Shown piece after piece: positions 8,891 through 15,379 of a stretch of 21,433 bases of DNA. The translations under genes were made by a program, and so were the position numbers. Numbering within the stretch: the stretch's first letter is position 1; each line of letters begins with the position of its first letter. Source of the DNA: a virus; IMG/VR virus record IMGVR_UViG_3300025626_000158, positions 1 to 21,433 of that record; one strand, 5' to 3'. The notes beneath the pieces were generated by a model, which saw only the letters and a program-made list of their open reading frames with translations, had not been told where the DNA came from and searched no databases.

Positions 8891-10384
8891 TCAACGTGTT
8901 GTTCGGTATTTTGGTGAAGCATATTTGAACCTTAATTCATATTTATACAATCCTGTGTTTTTGTCACCTTTCAACTTCATGTTGCTTGTTTCAAGGATCA
9001 ATGCTTTTGCTTCTTCACCTTCTAAGATATGAATTTGTGGTGACATCATTAAGTCTTTGACCATGTCAATTTCATAGTCTTTTAAGTTATCTGTGAACAA
9101 AGTAAATGATTCATTTGCAGATACAGATGTTGTCATTTTGCCTTGCTTTGCAACATTTGGTGGATATGATGAATCTACAAATACATCCCCTAATGATTGA
9201 AACCCCCTAATGTTTGACAACAATGGTTTGTTTATATATTCTCTTTTTACATCAAGATCATTTTCTTTTTCTTTGTTGAATGTCATGTATTCCCATGCAC
9301 CAAATCTATTCATATAGGCAATTCTTGATTGTTCATACCTATCACAATAGTCAACAACATTGAATTTATAGGTTGTAGACATATCGTTAATGTTTGATAC
9401 ATCCCTCATTTTTACTTCATAACTTTTTATTGCGTCAATGCCTCCTGCAACACCACTTGGTAATGTCCCGGAATAAAATTCATTTGTTGTCAATTTATCT
9501 AAATTTTTTAAACCAATACCACAATGCAAGTAAAATCCTTCCTTATTTGCCTCTACATCTGTTGTATCTTCTGCATAGATACCACCTGTTTGTTGTGTAT
9601 TTTTCAATCTTAAATTTGCAAGGAAGTTACTTGATGCATCATAATATACTATTGTCACCATTCCCGGCTGTGATCCCGGATTTATTTCACATCTATTTAA
9701 AAATGCAATTGTGTGATATTCATCTTTGCCAATGTTTACATTTGGAATACCATCTACATAATTATAATTTGATGAAAGGAATTTTTTAGTATTTCCTGTC
9801 ATTTTGTATTCATCAAAATTTATTTCAATAGGATCTGATTCATTTGCTCGACCCCAAAACATAAACACTTTTTTTGTTATTTCTGTTGCAACATCTTTCT
9901 GTGGAATTCCATCAGCTGTTGTTGAATTCATTTCATAAAATTTGAAATCAAGTACATTTGCATTTCCTCTGAATTCTTGATTGTCAACTTCACTTGTTGC
10001 AGGAATCCCTTCCAAAATACTCCATGAAAACAAGTAATTTGTTGCTGATGATTTTAAAGGTAGATTGTGAATTGACTCCCTACTAAATGGTGAACCAAAA
10101 GATGCAACGTCTGATTTCCTTGCACCCATAATCATAGGTGTGACAATTGTCTGATATATATCTGACAAATTAAATTGACAATATCCATTTCCATCTGTTT
10201 TCTGAACAAATGAAACGGTTTTTGATATTGATGGATTATTGTAATTAGATGCAAGGTTGTATGTCAATTCAACCAATACTTGGTGATTGTATGTGTTTAC
10301 AGCCGGTGTGATACTTGCACCAAATAAATTAATTTGTGTGCTTAAATTGAATTTGGTGTCATTTATATATACTGATAAACTCAT
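8891..10384 (-). CDS. Tail structural protein, beta-rich (distal tail-like)
   Basis: This 497-residue protein is strongly beta-rich and lacks ATPase, nuclease or peptidase motifs. Recognisable landmarks are an N-terminal MSLSVYINDTKFNLS and a C-terminal third with FNVVDYCDRYEQSRIAYMNR followed by FGAWEYMTFNKEKEN. This is a signature I associate with tail proteins encoded just before the tail-tip protein in Bacteroidetes siphophages. Its start overlaps the stop of the connector gene as ATGA, so translation is probably coupled, and its stop is three bases from the next start. Its size is close to that of a portal protein, but it lacks the helical stem pattern of portals, so I do not call it one. 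A distal-tail or tail-tip adaptor role is inferred. Confidence 0.65.
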   Translation of the reverse strand: MSLSVYINDTKFNLSTQINLFGASITPAVNTYNHQVLVELTYNLASNYNNPSISKTVSFVQKTDGNGYCQFNLSDIYQTIVTPMIMGARKSDVASFGSPFSRESIHNLPLKSSATNYLFSWSILEGIPATSEVDNQEFRGNANVLDFKFYEMNSTTADGIPQKDVATEITKKVFMFWGRANESDPIEINFDEYKMTGNTKKFLSSNYNYVDGIPNVNIGKDEYHTIAFLNRCEINPGSQPGMVTIVYYDASSNFLANLRLKNTQQTGGIYAEDTTDVEANKEGFYLHCGIGLKNLDKLTTNEFYSGTLPSGVAGGIDAIKSYEVKMRDVSNINDMSTTYKFNVVDYCDRYEQSRIAYMNRFGAWEYMTFNKEKENDLDVKREYINKPLLSNIRGFQSLGDVFVDSSYPPNVAKQGKMTTSVSANESFTLFTDNLKDYEIDMVKDLMMSPQIHILEGEEAKALILETSNMKLKGDKNTGLYKYELRFKYASPKYRTTR

Positions 10385-10965
10385 GCTTGTAATGTTTTTA
10401 TGTAATCCAATGCCATTGCAACAGCAACCTTTCCACCTTGCTGTGGAACAGCTTGTTCAATTGCATCTTTAAAATAATTTCTTGCTGACAAACCTTTTGT
10501 AGCAATTGCTTTACCTATTAAAAATGATGCTTGTTTTTTTGCTTGTTCTGTATTCTTCACAAATGACCCTGTCCCCAAATCACGCAATCTGACAGGTTTT
10601 GATTCCATCCATCCTGAAACAACACCTTTTGGAAGATTCTTTGATTTGAATTTAAATGGTGAATTCTTTGCTGATGGTTTTGTGCTTTCAGATCCTTTGA
10701 CACCCTGTTCCATAAAAGATGCATATGGCATTGATGAAATAAATTGAAGATCAAAACCTGATGCAAATTGACCTGATGATGATCTTTTTTGTTTAACCCT
10801 AAATCCAAGTGATTTTGATAATGCTCCGGTGTTGTTTGTCACTCGCATTTTACCATCAATCTTTTGCCTTGCTCCAAGATTTATCCTTGCAAGTTTTAAC
10901 ACCCTTGCACCAAGATTATTCATTTCTTGTTTTGTACTTCCTATCATCATCTGTAATTCAACCAA
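10381..10965 (-). CDS. HK97 gp10-like head-tail connector / tail completion protein
   Basis: This 194-residue basic protein resembles the HK97 gp10-like family of neck or tail-completion proteins. The order of features fits: an N-terminal helix with NLGARVLKLARINLG, a NNTGALSKSLGFRV strand segment, a MPYASFMEQGVKG motif (the family's 'Y-A-x-x-x-E-x-G'), an exposed Ser/Lys-rich loop, and a C-terminal helix in a GLSARNYFKDAI context, where such proteins usually read 'P-x-R-x-F'. It overlaps the upstream LamG-containing gene by 19 bases and the downstream tail gene by an ATGA. Its role would be to close the head-tail joint. The family call is by pattern only. Confidence 0.65.
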   Translation of the reverse strand: MVELQMMIGSTKQEMNNLGARVLKLARINLGARQKIDGKMRVTNNTGALSKSLGFRVKQKRSSSGQFASGFDLQFISSMPYASFMEQGVKGSESTKPSAKNSPFKFKSKNLPKGVVSGWMESKPVRLRDLGTGSFVKNTEQAKKQASFLIGKAIATKGLSARNYFKDAIEQAVPQQGGKVAVAMALDYIKTLQA

Positions 10966-12197
10966 TTCATTGTGTTGATTATTTCTTGATCTGTCATTGT
11001 TTCTAATGTGTAAAGAAATTCCTGAACATTAATGTCAACTTGATTTTTTATTGTTCCTGAAATTGGTTCTGTATTTCCTACGTATATTCTTTCATCACTT
11101 AATATAAATGTCGAATTTAAAGTGACAACATCATTCAAGTCATTTGAATAAAAAAGCTTTATGTTGTTGTTGCTGAACTGAATTCCCAAAGTTATTGGTT
11201 GAATTCTTTTGTGCTGTGTTTCTGCATCTGTTCCATTTGTAGGTAGTACAGCAAAATTTGTTGATGTTCCTGCCGGAATTGATTTTACCTTAATCATAAT
11301 TTTACCATCAACCCTTGTTTGCAGAATAATTTGATTATCCCCTGTTCCAAATGCCATGATTTGATTTGAATTTGTTGATGATGTCGATCCTGTTGTTTCT
11401 GCATATCTTCCAAAGTCTTTAATTTTAACAAAACAAACAATGTTGTTGTTTGTCAATGTTCCAATATCTTTGTATAAATGTGCAACTTGTGATGGTGTTG
11501 ATGATGCATTTTTAAAATGCAAAGCATTTGAAGTATAATTATATATTATAGACCCACCCTCCCTTCTTAACCATGTTGAAGTTTCTGTTGAAATATTGTT
11601 ATAAAATGGTTTCCATACAAATATTTGACCCTGATCTTGATTAAGAAAATCCTGTGTTTGATTGAACATTGTGTACCACATGCATTGTGATGGAACAAAT
11701 GAAGGAAATACAATTTCATTGTGGAATTGCTGTTCTTTACTGCTATATGGAATTGTGCATGAAGATGCTTCATTTGGTGTGATTACTTCAAATGATGTTG
11801 TCCATCCGGAACAATTGTCCGGCTGTGTGTCAATGAATGGTGTGGCCACAATTGGCATATCCATTGATATGTTTGTGTCTTCATTAATAAAATATTTTCC
11901 ATCTGTTAATTCCTTGCATATATCTTGTAAAATCAACAATGCATCAGATAGGCATGTTGCTTCATTGACCATCTTATTTGTTGATGTGTTGTATCTGTCA
12001 AATATTACAACATCAAATCCATATGTGATTGTCTGATCATCAATTGCTGTTCCTGTTGGTGTCAAATGTAATGCAGGATATTTTGTGAATTTTTCCAAAT
12101 CAAATAAACCAAGTTCACCATAAGTGAATGAATTTATCTGTTGATGTCTTTCACACATTACATCAAAATATTGAATAATAGCTTTGTAAGTGATCAT
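10947..12197 (-). CDS. Tail completion-like protein fused to a LamG-like domain
   Basis: This 416-residue protein seems bipartite. The first ~140 residues (MITYKAIIQYFDVMCERHQQ, then ALHLTPTGTAIDD and a CLSDALLILQDICKEL helix) look like a tail-completion or minor tail protein of Bacteroidetes phages. Residues of about 190-400 are beta-rich, with the order of strands of a LamG/concanavalin-like lectin (TWLRREGGSIIYNY, QIILQTRVDGKIMIKVKS, QPITLGIQFSNNNIKLFYSND, ERIYVGNTEP), and end in a helical 'MTDQEIINTMNWLNYR'. This would place a glycan-binding fold on the virion neck or tail. The start ATG overlaps the stop of the -1 frame extension of the chaperone gene by four bases (ATGA), implying that the shifted frame is translated. 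Function is inferred. Confidence 0.6.
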   Translation of the reverse strand: MITYKAIIQYFDVMCERHQQINSFTYGELGLFDLEKFTKYPALHLTPTGTAIDDQTITYGFDVVIFDRYNTSTNKMVNEATCLSDALLILQDICKELTDGKYFINEDTNISMDMPIVATPFIDTQPDNCSGWTTSFEVITPNEASSCTIPYSSKEQQFHNEIVFPSFVPSQCMWYTMFNQTQDFLNQDQGQIFVWKPFYNNISTETSTWLRREGGSIIYNYTSNALHFKNASSTPSQVAHLYKDIGTLTNNNIVCFVKIKDFGRYAETTGSTSSTNSNQIMAFGTGDNQIILQTRVDGKIMIKVKSIPAGTSTNFAVLPTNGTDAETQHKRIQPITLGIQFSNNNIKLFYSNDLNDVVTLNSTFILSDERIYVGNTEPISGTIKNQVDINVQEFLYTLETMTDQEIINTMNWLNYR

Positions 12198-12436
12198 CTT
12201 TTATTTTGTTTCTTTCTCATTTCTTTTTCTCTTTCTCTTTGCCTATCTGCATCAAGTGATAATTTTGTCAATGCAAACATCAAAGGTAATTCTGTGATGG
12301 ATTCAAATTTTAGGATGTCACCATTTGCCAATCCATCTATTACACTAAACCATCCATAACTTGATGATGCTGATGGTTTGCCTCCTTTTCTGAAGACTGA
12401 TGGAAATTGTGAAGTTGTTCGCTTCCTAAATTCCAA
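12194..12436 (-). CDS. -1 frame extension of the tail assembly chaperone-like gene
   Basis: This 80-codon stretch has no credible start codon of its own; its first possible codon is the TTG inside a T-run. It reads in the -1 frame relative to the preceding chaperone-like ORF and is open without stops back to about codon 154 of that ORF. Slippage on TTTTTTT would give a ~248-residue fusion (168 + 80). The extension is basic and ends in a charged helix (LSLDADRQREREKEMRKKQ), and its middle contains ILKFESITELPLMFALTKL. Its stop (TGA) overlaps the ATG of the next gene as ATGA, the same coupling seen elsewhere in this operon, which supports real translation of this frame. Confidence 0.6.
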   Translation of the reverse strand: MEFRKRTTSQFPSVFRKGGKPSASSSYGWFSVIDGLANGDILKFESITELPLMFALTKLSLDADRQREREKEMRKKQNKR

Positions 12437-12939
12437 AAAAAAACAGCAACAGCATTTCCAATGTTGATTGATAAGTTTTCAAATTTATCAGCATTTTTAC
12501 CATGCATGTCAATGTCATATGGTTCAATATCGTATCTGTTACCTTGTGTCTTTGTTATTGGTCTATAAAAGACAGACATCAATTTTGCCATATCATTATC
12601 TTTTGCAAATGTTTCAATGTCAACAAATTCACCCATTGTAATTTCATCAATTTTTGGATGAAATCCATACATTGTTCCTTCAATGTCTATCTTGTTGATG
12701 ATCTCTTTATTTATTGGTTTGCCTATCAGCTTTTGAAGACTACCTTGAATCTTTTGCAAATCAGACAACTTCATCACCTCCACCACAGATTCATCAATGT
12801 CACACAATGTGCTTATTGTCTTGACAATTATCTGATGCTGATCTTCCAATTCATTGACAGCATTATTGTATCTCATGAATTTTTTGATACTTATTTCTGA
12901 CCAATCTGTTGGAATGGTGATTTCAAATGTTTTCTTCAT
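12340..12939 (-). CDS. Tail assembly chaperone-like protein (short form)
   Basis: The 199-residue zero-frame product begins MKKTFEITIPTDWSEISIKK and contains HPKIDEITMGEFVDIETFAK, then MSVFYRPITKTQGNRYDIE. I associate this pattern (I-P-x-x-W/L-x-E-I, D-E-I-T-x-G-E-F/Y-V-D, Y/F-R-P-I) with putative tail assembly chaperones of Bacteroidetes siphophages. They bind the tape measure during tail assembly, and many make a longer form by frameshifting. At codons 166-169 the sequence is GTT TTT TTT TGG, a run of nine T with a perfect T_TTT_TTT heptamer. Beyond it the zero frame ends after about 30 more residues of lower complexity, while the -1 frame continues 80 codons. It follows the large terminase by a 37-base gap. 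The role is inferred from pattern and slippage site, and the location is atypical. Confidence 0.65.
   Translation of the reverse strand: MKKTFEITIPTDWSEISIKKFMRYNNAVNELEDQHQIIVKTISTLCDIDESVVEVMKLSDLQKIQGSLQKLIGKPINKEIINKIDIEGTMYGFHPKIDEITMGEFVDIETFAKDNDMAKLMSVFYRPITKTQGNRYDIEPYDIDMHGKNADKFENLSINIGNAVAVFFWNLGSEQLHNFHQSSEKEANHQHHQVMDGLV
12434..12444 (-). promoter_or_regulatory. T9 slippery site for -1 frameshift or transcriptional slippage
   Basis: On the minus strand the bases are G, nine T (12443-12435), then G. In the zero frame these read GTT TTT TTT TGG, which includes the canonical heptamer form X_XXY_YYZ with all T. Slipping one base back gives TTT TTT TTG GAA and enters the 80-codon open frame. 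A run this long also allows RNA polymerase slippage. I saw no clear downstream pseudoknot. A second, weaker possible shift site, GAA AAG GAG at 12390-12382, also lies in the overlap. Confidence 0.55.
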
Positions 12940-12976
12940 CTTATAAATTTAAAGGTTGTTTTGTTATTATTTCCTT

Positions 12977-14293
12977 TCAAAATGCATACACACCATAATT
13001 ACCTTTTACTTCATACCACATTCGCATCATCAATGCATCAGCATAATCAGGTGATCGACCAAGTAATGATTTGATTGTGTCCTTTGGAATGATTGAAAGC
13101 TTCTGTGTGTCTTTGTCAATCTTATCCCTTTTGATGATTTCAAGTTCTTCAATGATGGCTTGTTTATGTGCTTTGTCTTTTACTGCAATTTTTCCTTGAT
13201 TGACTAATTCAGCCAATTTGAAATAACATTGTGTTTTTAAGTTCTGAAAGTTTTCATTCTTTAGTGCTTTGCTTCCATTGACAAATCCTTTGCATCCGGA
13301 TATGCCATCCTTGACACCACCACCAACACCATCTTCATCCACAATAATGTGTGATCTTTGAACACCATTTTCAATTGACATCTTGTTTATCTGTTCAATT
13401 GTTGTTGTGACTGATGATTGTGCCAATGAAACAATCTTTTCAGCTGTCAACCCATTCCATAAAATGATGATGGTTTTATCTGCTCCAAATCGTGCAACAT
13501 CACAGGTGATATATTTCATTGATCCTTCCAACTTGTTTGTAAACATATCATGGATTGAATCATAATCAAATAACAATGCATCGTCTTCATTATATTCCCA
13601 ATCACCCAACAGAAGTCTTTGCCTTGACACCTTATCAAGTTTTTCAAGCTGTTTGATATAATGTTCTGATATTTCTGTATTGTCCCTTACAAGTGATTGA
13701 ATGAATTTTCTGTGATCAGACATTCGATCTTCTTTGTATGGCTTGTAAAATTCTGAATACAGCCATGTCTTTGTAGGATTGCAAGTCATTAATGTCTTTG
13801 GAATTAAATCGTATTTATCCAATTTAAACCTAATCCTTGAATTCAATATGTTGACAGCTTTCTGTGACACCTCTGCACATTCATCCACAAATGCATCTGT
13901 GATTTCTAATCCACCCAATGAAGTGAAGTCAGGATCTGAAGGATATAAAAATAAGTCTTTTAAATATATGATTGAATCATTGAAGAATGTGATGGTTGAT
14001 TCCTGTGCATTATAATTGAAATGTTCATTTGGTTTCAACCCACAGAAATCTTGTGCCACTTCAAAAAAGGTGTTTAATGTTGTTGCCTTTAGATTCTTCA
14101 GCTTTGATCTTCCAATTACTGACCTTGTTCCGGCATACGTCAATCGTCTTTGAATTTGCCATAAACAACCTGTGAATGTTTTTGAACCTCCTGCACCACC
14201 CCCAAATAAAACTTCTGTTGTTGTCTTATCATTTAGGTAATTAAAGCATTGTACTTGCTTTGGAAATAGTTCAATGTCAATCTTGTTGTTCAA
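12977..14293 (-). CDS. terL: Terminase large subunit
   Basis: This 438-residue protein has all the expected motifs of the packaging motor. There is a Walker A-type loop, GGGAGGSKT (31-39), and a hydrophobic Walker B strand with the acidic pair in AFVDECAE (D137, E138). The segment MTCNP at about 169-173 could be the coupling motif. The C-terminal RNase H-like nuclease carries acidic residues in ITCDVARFG (D265), VDEDG (D319, D321) and PDYADALMM (D416, D419). Size matches the family. It hydrolyses ATP to drive DNA into the prohead and cuts the concatemer. The start at 14293 overlaps the putative small subunit by 17 bases. The portal gene that usually comes next is absent. Confidence 0.95.
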   Translation of the reverse strand: MNNKIDIELFPKQVQCFNYLNDKTTTEVLFGGGAGGSKTFTGCLWQIQRRLTYAGTRSVIGRSKLKNLKATTLNTFFEVAQDFCGLKPNEHFNYNAQESTITFFNDSIIYLKDLFLYPSDPDFTSLGGLEITDAFVDECAEVSQKAVNILNSRIRFKLDKYDLIPKTLMTCNPTKTWLYSEFYKPYKEDRMSDHRKFIQSLVRDNTEISEHYIKQLEKLDKVSRQRLLLGDWEYNEDDALLFDYDSIHDMFTNKLEGSMKYITCDVARFGADKTIIILWNGLTAEKIVSLAQSSVTTTIEQINKMSIENGVQRSHIIVDEDGVGGGVKDGISGCKGFVNGSKALKNENFQNLKTQCYFKLAELVNQGKIAVKDKAHKQAIIEELEIIKRDKIDKDTQKLSIIPKDTIKSLLGRSPDYADALMMRMWYEVKGNYGVYAF

Positions 14294-14567
14294 TTTGCTT
14301 TGGAATTAAATTGATGGTGACTGATTTATCTGTGACTTCTGCTTTGACTTCGGTTCTTTGTAATTTAGGAACAATAAATTCAGCCATCTTAATCATGATA
14401 TTCAATGCTCTTTCAGGATCTTCATTTGCTACATCAGACAACCATATCTTCATATTATCAAGATTGTCAGTCATCAACATTTCAAATGCCTGTCTGATTT
14501 CATGTGTTGCCTTGTTAGGAACACCCTTTCTTGATCCTGCTAATTGATTCCCTTTTGCAAATGGCAT
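14277..14567 (-). CDS. Putative terminase small subunit
   Basis: This 96-residue protein begins MPFAKGNQLAGSRKGVPNK. This N-terminal motif is common in small proteins encoded right before the large terminase in Bacteroidetes phages (DUF5681-like start). A helical body (THEIRQAFEMLMTDNLDNMK, then PERALNIMIKMAEFIVPKL) and a strand-rich tail (KAEVTDKSVTINLIPKQ) follow. The 17-base overlap with the large subunit supports the role of DNA-recognition subunit. It has no classical N-terminal helix-turn-helix longer than about 40 residues, so the call is mostly by place and pattern. Confidence 0.7.
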   Translation of the reverse strand: MPFAKGNQLAGSRKGVPNKATHEIRQAFEMLMTDNLDNMKIWLSDVANEDPERALNIMIKMAEFIVPKLQRTEVKAEVTDKSVTINLIPKQIEQQD

Positions 14568-14569
14568 AT

Positions 14570-14653
14570 CTAATCTTTAAAAGTTAAATAAGCATAAAAT
14601 AGATAAACACCTACAATGACAATGACTGAAAAGAAAGCTGTTGTTGTTGCCAT
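14570..14653 (-). CDS. 27-residue single-pass membrane miniprotein
   Basis: This is a short ORF of 27 codons between the 91-residue gene and the small terminase gene. Its ATG (14653-14651) shares one base with the stop of the upstream gene as TGATG, and its TAG (14572-14570) is two bases from the next start. The product begins MATTTAFFSVIVIVGVY, has an uninterrupted hydrophobic core of about 20 residues and ends in TFKD. It should span the inner membrane once. The exact fit into the operon makes coding likely. The function is unknown. A holin or membrane anchor role would be guesswork, and its place before the terminase is unusual for lysis. Confidence 0.6.
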   Translation of the reverse strand: MATTTAFFSVIVIVGVYLFYAYLTFKD

Positions 14654-14928
14654 CAGTTTATGTCTTTTGAAGTCATTATGTCATCCATAGGTCTAATATC
14701 TTCCGGAATGACATCCATCAATTGCAATTCTTCAACACCACTTTCAAGTTTATCTTTAAATATAGATGCTGTTTCTATTGCCTTATCAAGTGCATATCCT
14801 TTGCATATTCCTTTTACATAAGATACAACACCTATTTGATCAGGAAATACTTCTTCAATCAATGTAAAGAAATCAACCCTTCCATCCGGCAATCTTGGTG
14901 TTTTGAAATTTTCCACTTTTTCACTCAT
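14653..14928 (-). CDS. Conserved-looking small protein upstream of terminase
   Basis: This 91-residue acidic protein has no recognised family. It starts with MSEKVENFKTPRLPDGRVDF, with two prolines and a Gly-Arg that suggest a turn, then forms a helix (FFTLIEEVFPDQIGVVSYVK). A second helix (ALDKAIETASIFKDKLESGV) and an acidic tail follow. The start follows an A-rich leader (AAATAAATAAACAAAAACA) and lies downstream of the tRNA gene, so it may be translated from a message cut by tRNA processing. Confidence 0.7.
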   Translation of the reverse strand: MSEKVENFKTPRLPDGRVDFFTLIEEVFPDQIGVVSYVKGICKGYALDKAIETASIFKDKLESGVEELQLMDVIPEDIRPMDDIMTSKDIN

Positions 14929-14952
14929 TGTTTTTGTTTATTTATTTGTTTG

Positions 14953-15046
14953 CTGTGGGGGAAAGACTCGAACTTTCAAGAAGGACATTTCTGTTGCCTT
15001 CGCCTTCGGGACAGGAAGGTGTGTCTGCCAATTCCACCACCCCACA
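14953..15046 (-). tRNA. Type II (Leu-like) tRNA with anticodon GUC
   Basis: The minus strand folds as a complete tRNA with a long variable arm. The acceptor stem is TGTGGGG (15046-15040) with CCCCACA (14960-14954), followed by U8-G9. The D-arm GTGGAATTGGCAGACAC is the bacterial Leu consensus apart from one base. The anticodon stem is CCTTC (15019-15015)/GAAGG (15007-15003), and the loop CTGTCCC (15014-15008) places GUC at 15012-15010. The variable stem is GAAGG (15001-14997)/CCTTC (14984-14980). The T-arm is GAAAG (14977-14973), TTCGAGT, CTTTC. GUC reads Asp codons, not Leu. C37 and G73 are also unusual, and the acceptor starts with U1-A72. No CCA is encoded (GCA follows). The gene starts two bases after the stop of the 50-residue ORF, so it must be cut from the operon mRNA. 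Confidence 0.8.
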
Positions 15047-15048
15047 AT

Positions 15049-15201
15049 TTAAGATCCACATGCTTCACAATCTTCATCATCAATATCACATACATCCGGT
15101 TGAACTTGATCAGTCATTGCATCAATCCAATTATCCCATGTGTCCCTTGCAACTTTTTCATTCTTCTTCTTCTTCTGTTCTTCTTTTTCTTCATTGCTCA
15201 T
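15049..15201 (-). CDS. Hidden 50-residue acidic small protein
   Basis: This 50-codon ORF fills the space between the DUF3310 gene and the tRNA. Its ATG (15201-15199) lies 11 bases inside the end of the upstream gene, and its TAA (15051-15049) is two bases from the tRNA. The product begins MSNEEKEEQKKKKNEKVARD, a charged helix. It continues DTWDNWIDAMTDQVQ and ends in an acidic, Cys-containing tail, VCDIDDEDCEACGS. The C-terminal cysteines might bind a metal. Charged small proteins at this place are common in phages. I do not recognise it. The operon fit is the chief support. Confidence 0.55.
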   Translation of the reverse strand: MSNEEKEEQKKKKNEKVARDTWDNWIDAMTDQVQPDVCDIDDEDCEACGS

Positions 15202-15379
15202 TGTACTGACTTTTTAAAATGATTTGTAAATAGTGCATTGCTTTTTTGATGTCTTCTGATCCATTCTTTGATTTATGCCTTGATACATATTTTATCACGT
15301 TACCTTCACAGAAATCAATTCCATTTGATACAATGTAATCAACCGGCTCAATCTTCATTTTATCATAGTGTTCTGTCAT
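15191..15379 (-). CDS. DUF3310 family small protein
   Basis: This 62-residue protein matches the DUF3310 pattern well: HYDKMKIEPVDYIVSNGIDF with the E-P-x-D-Y/W-I start, FCEGNVIKYVSRHK as the 'F-x-x-G-N-x-x-K-Y-x-x-R' core, then KNGSEDIKKAMHYL. The family is common in phages and is often labelled a nucleotide-kinase-related small protein, but no activity is firmly known to me. The whole domain is present. Its start overlaps the HNH gene stop as ATGA, and its end overlaps the hidden 50-residue ORF. Confidence 0.85.
   Translation of the reverse strand: MTEHYDKMKIEPVDYIVSNGIDFCEGNVIKYVSRHKSKNGSEDIKKAMHYLQIILKSQYNEQ

Noticed and set aside
8891-10384. Portal protein
   Set aside because: The size fits, but the sequence is beta-rich throughout, lacks the portal stem helices and ends in a tail-type signature.
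14953-15046. tRNA-Tyr (also long variable arm in bacteria, loop CTGTAAA)
   Set aside because: The first four loop bases match Tyr, but the anticodon would be GUC rather than GUA, and the D-arm is Leu-like. The Leu-type assignment fits better.
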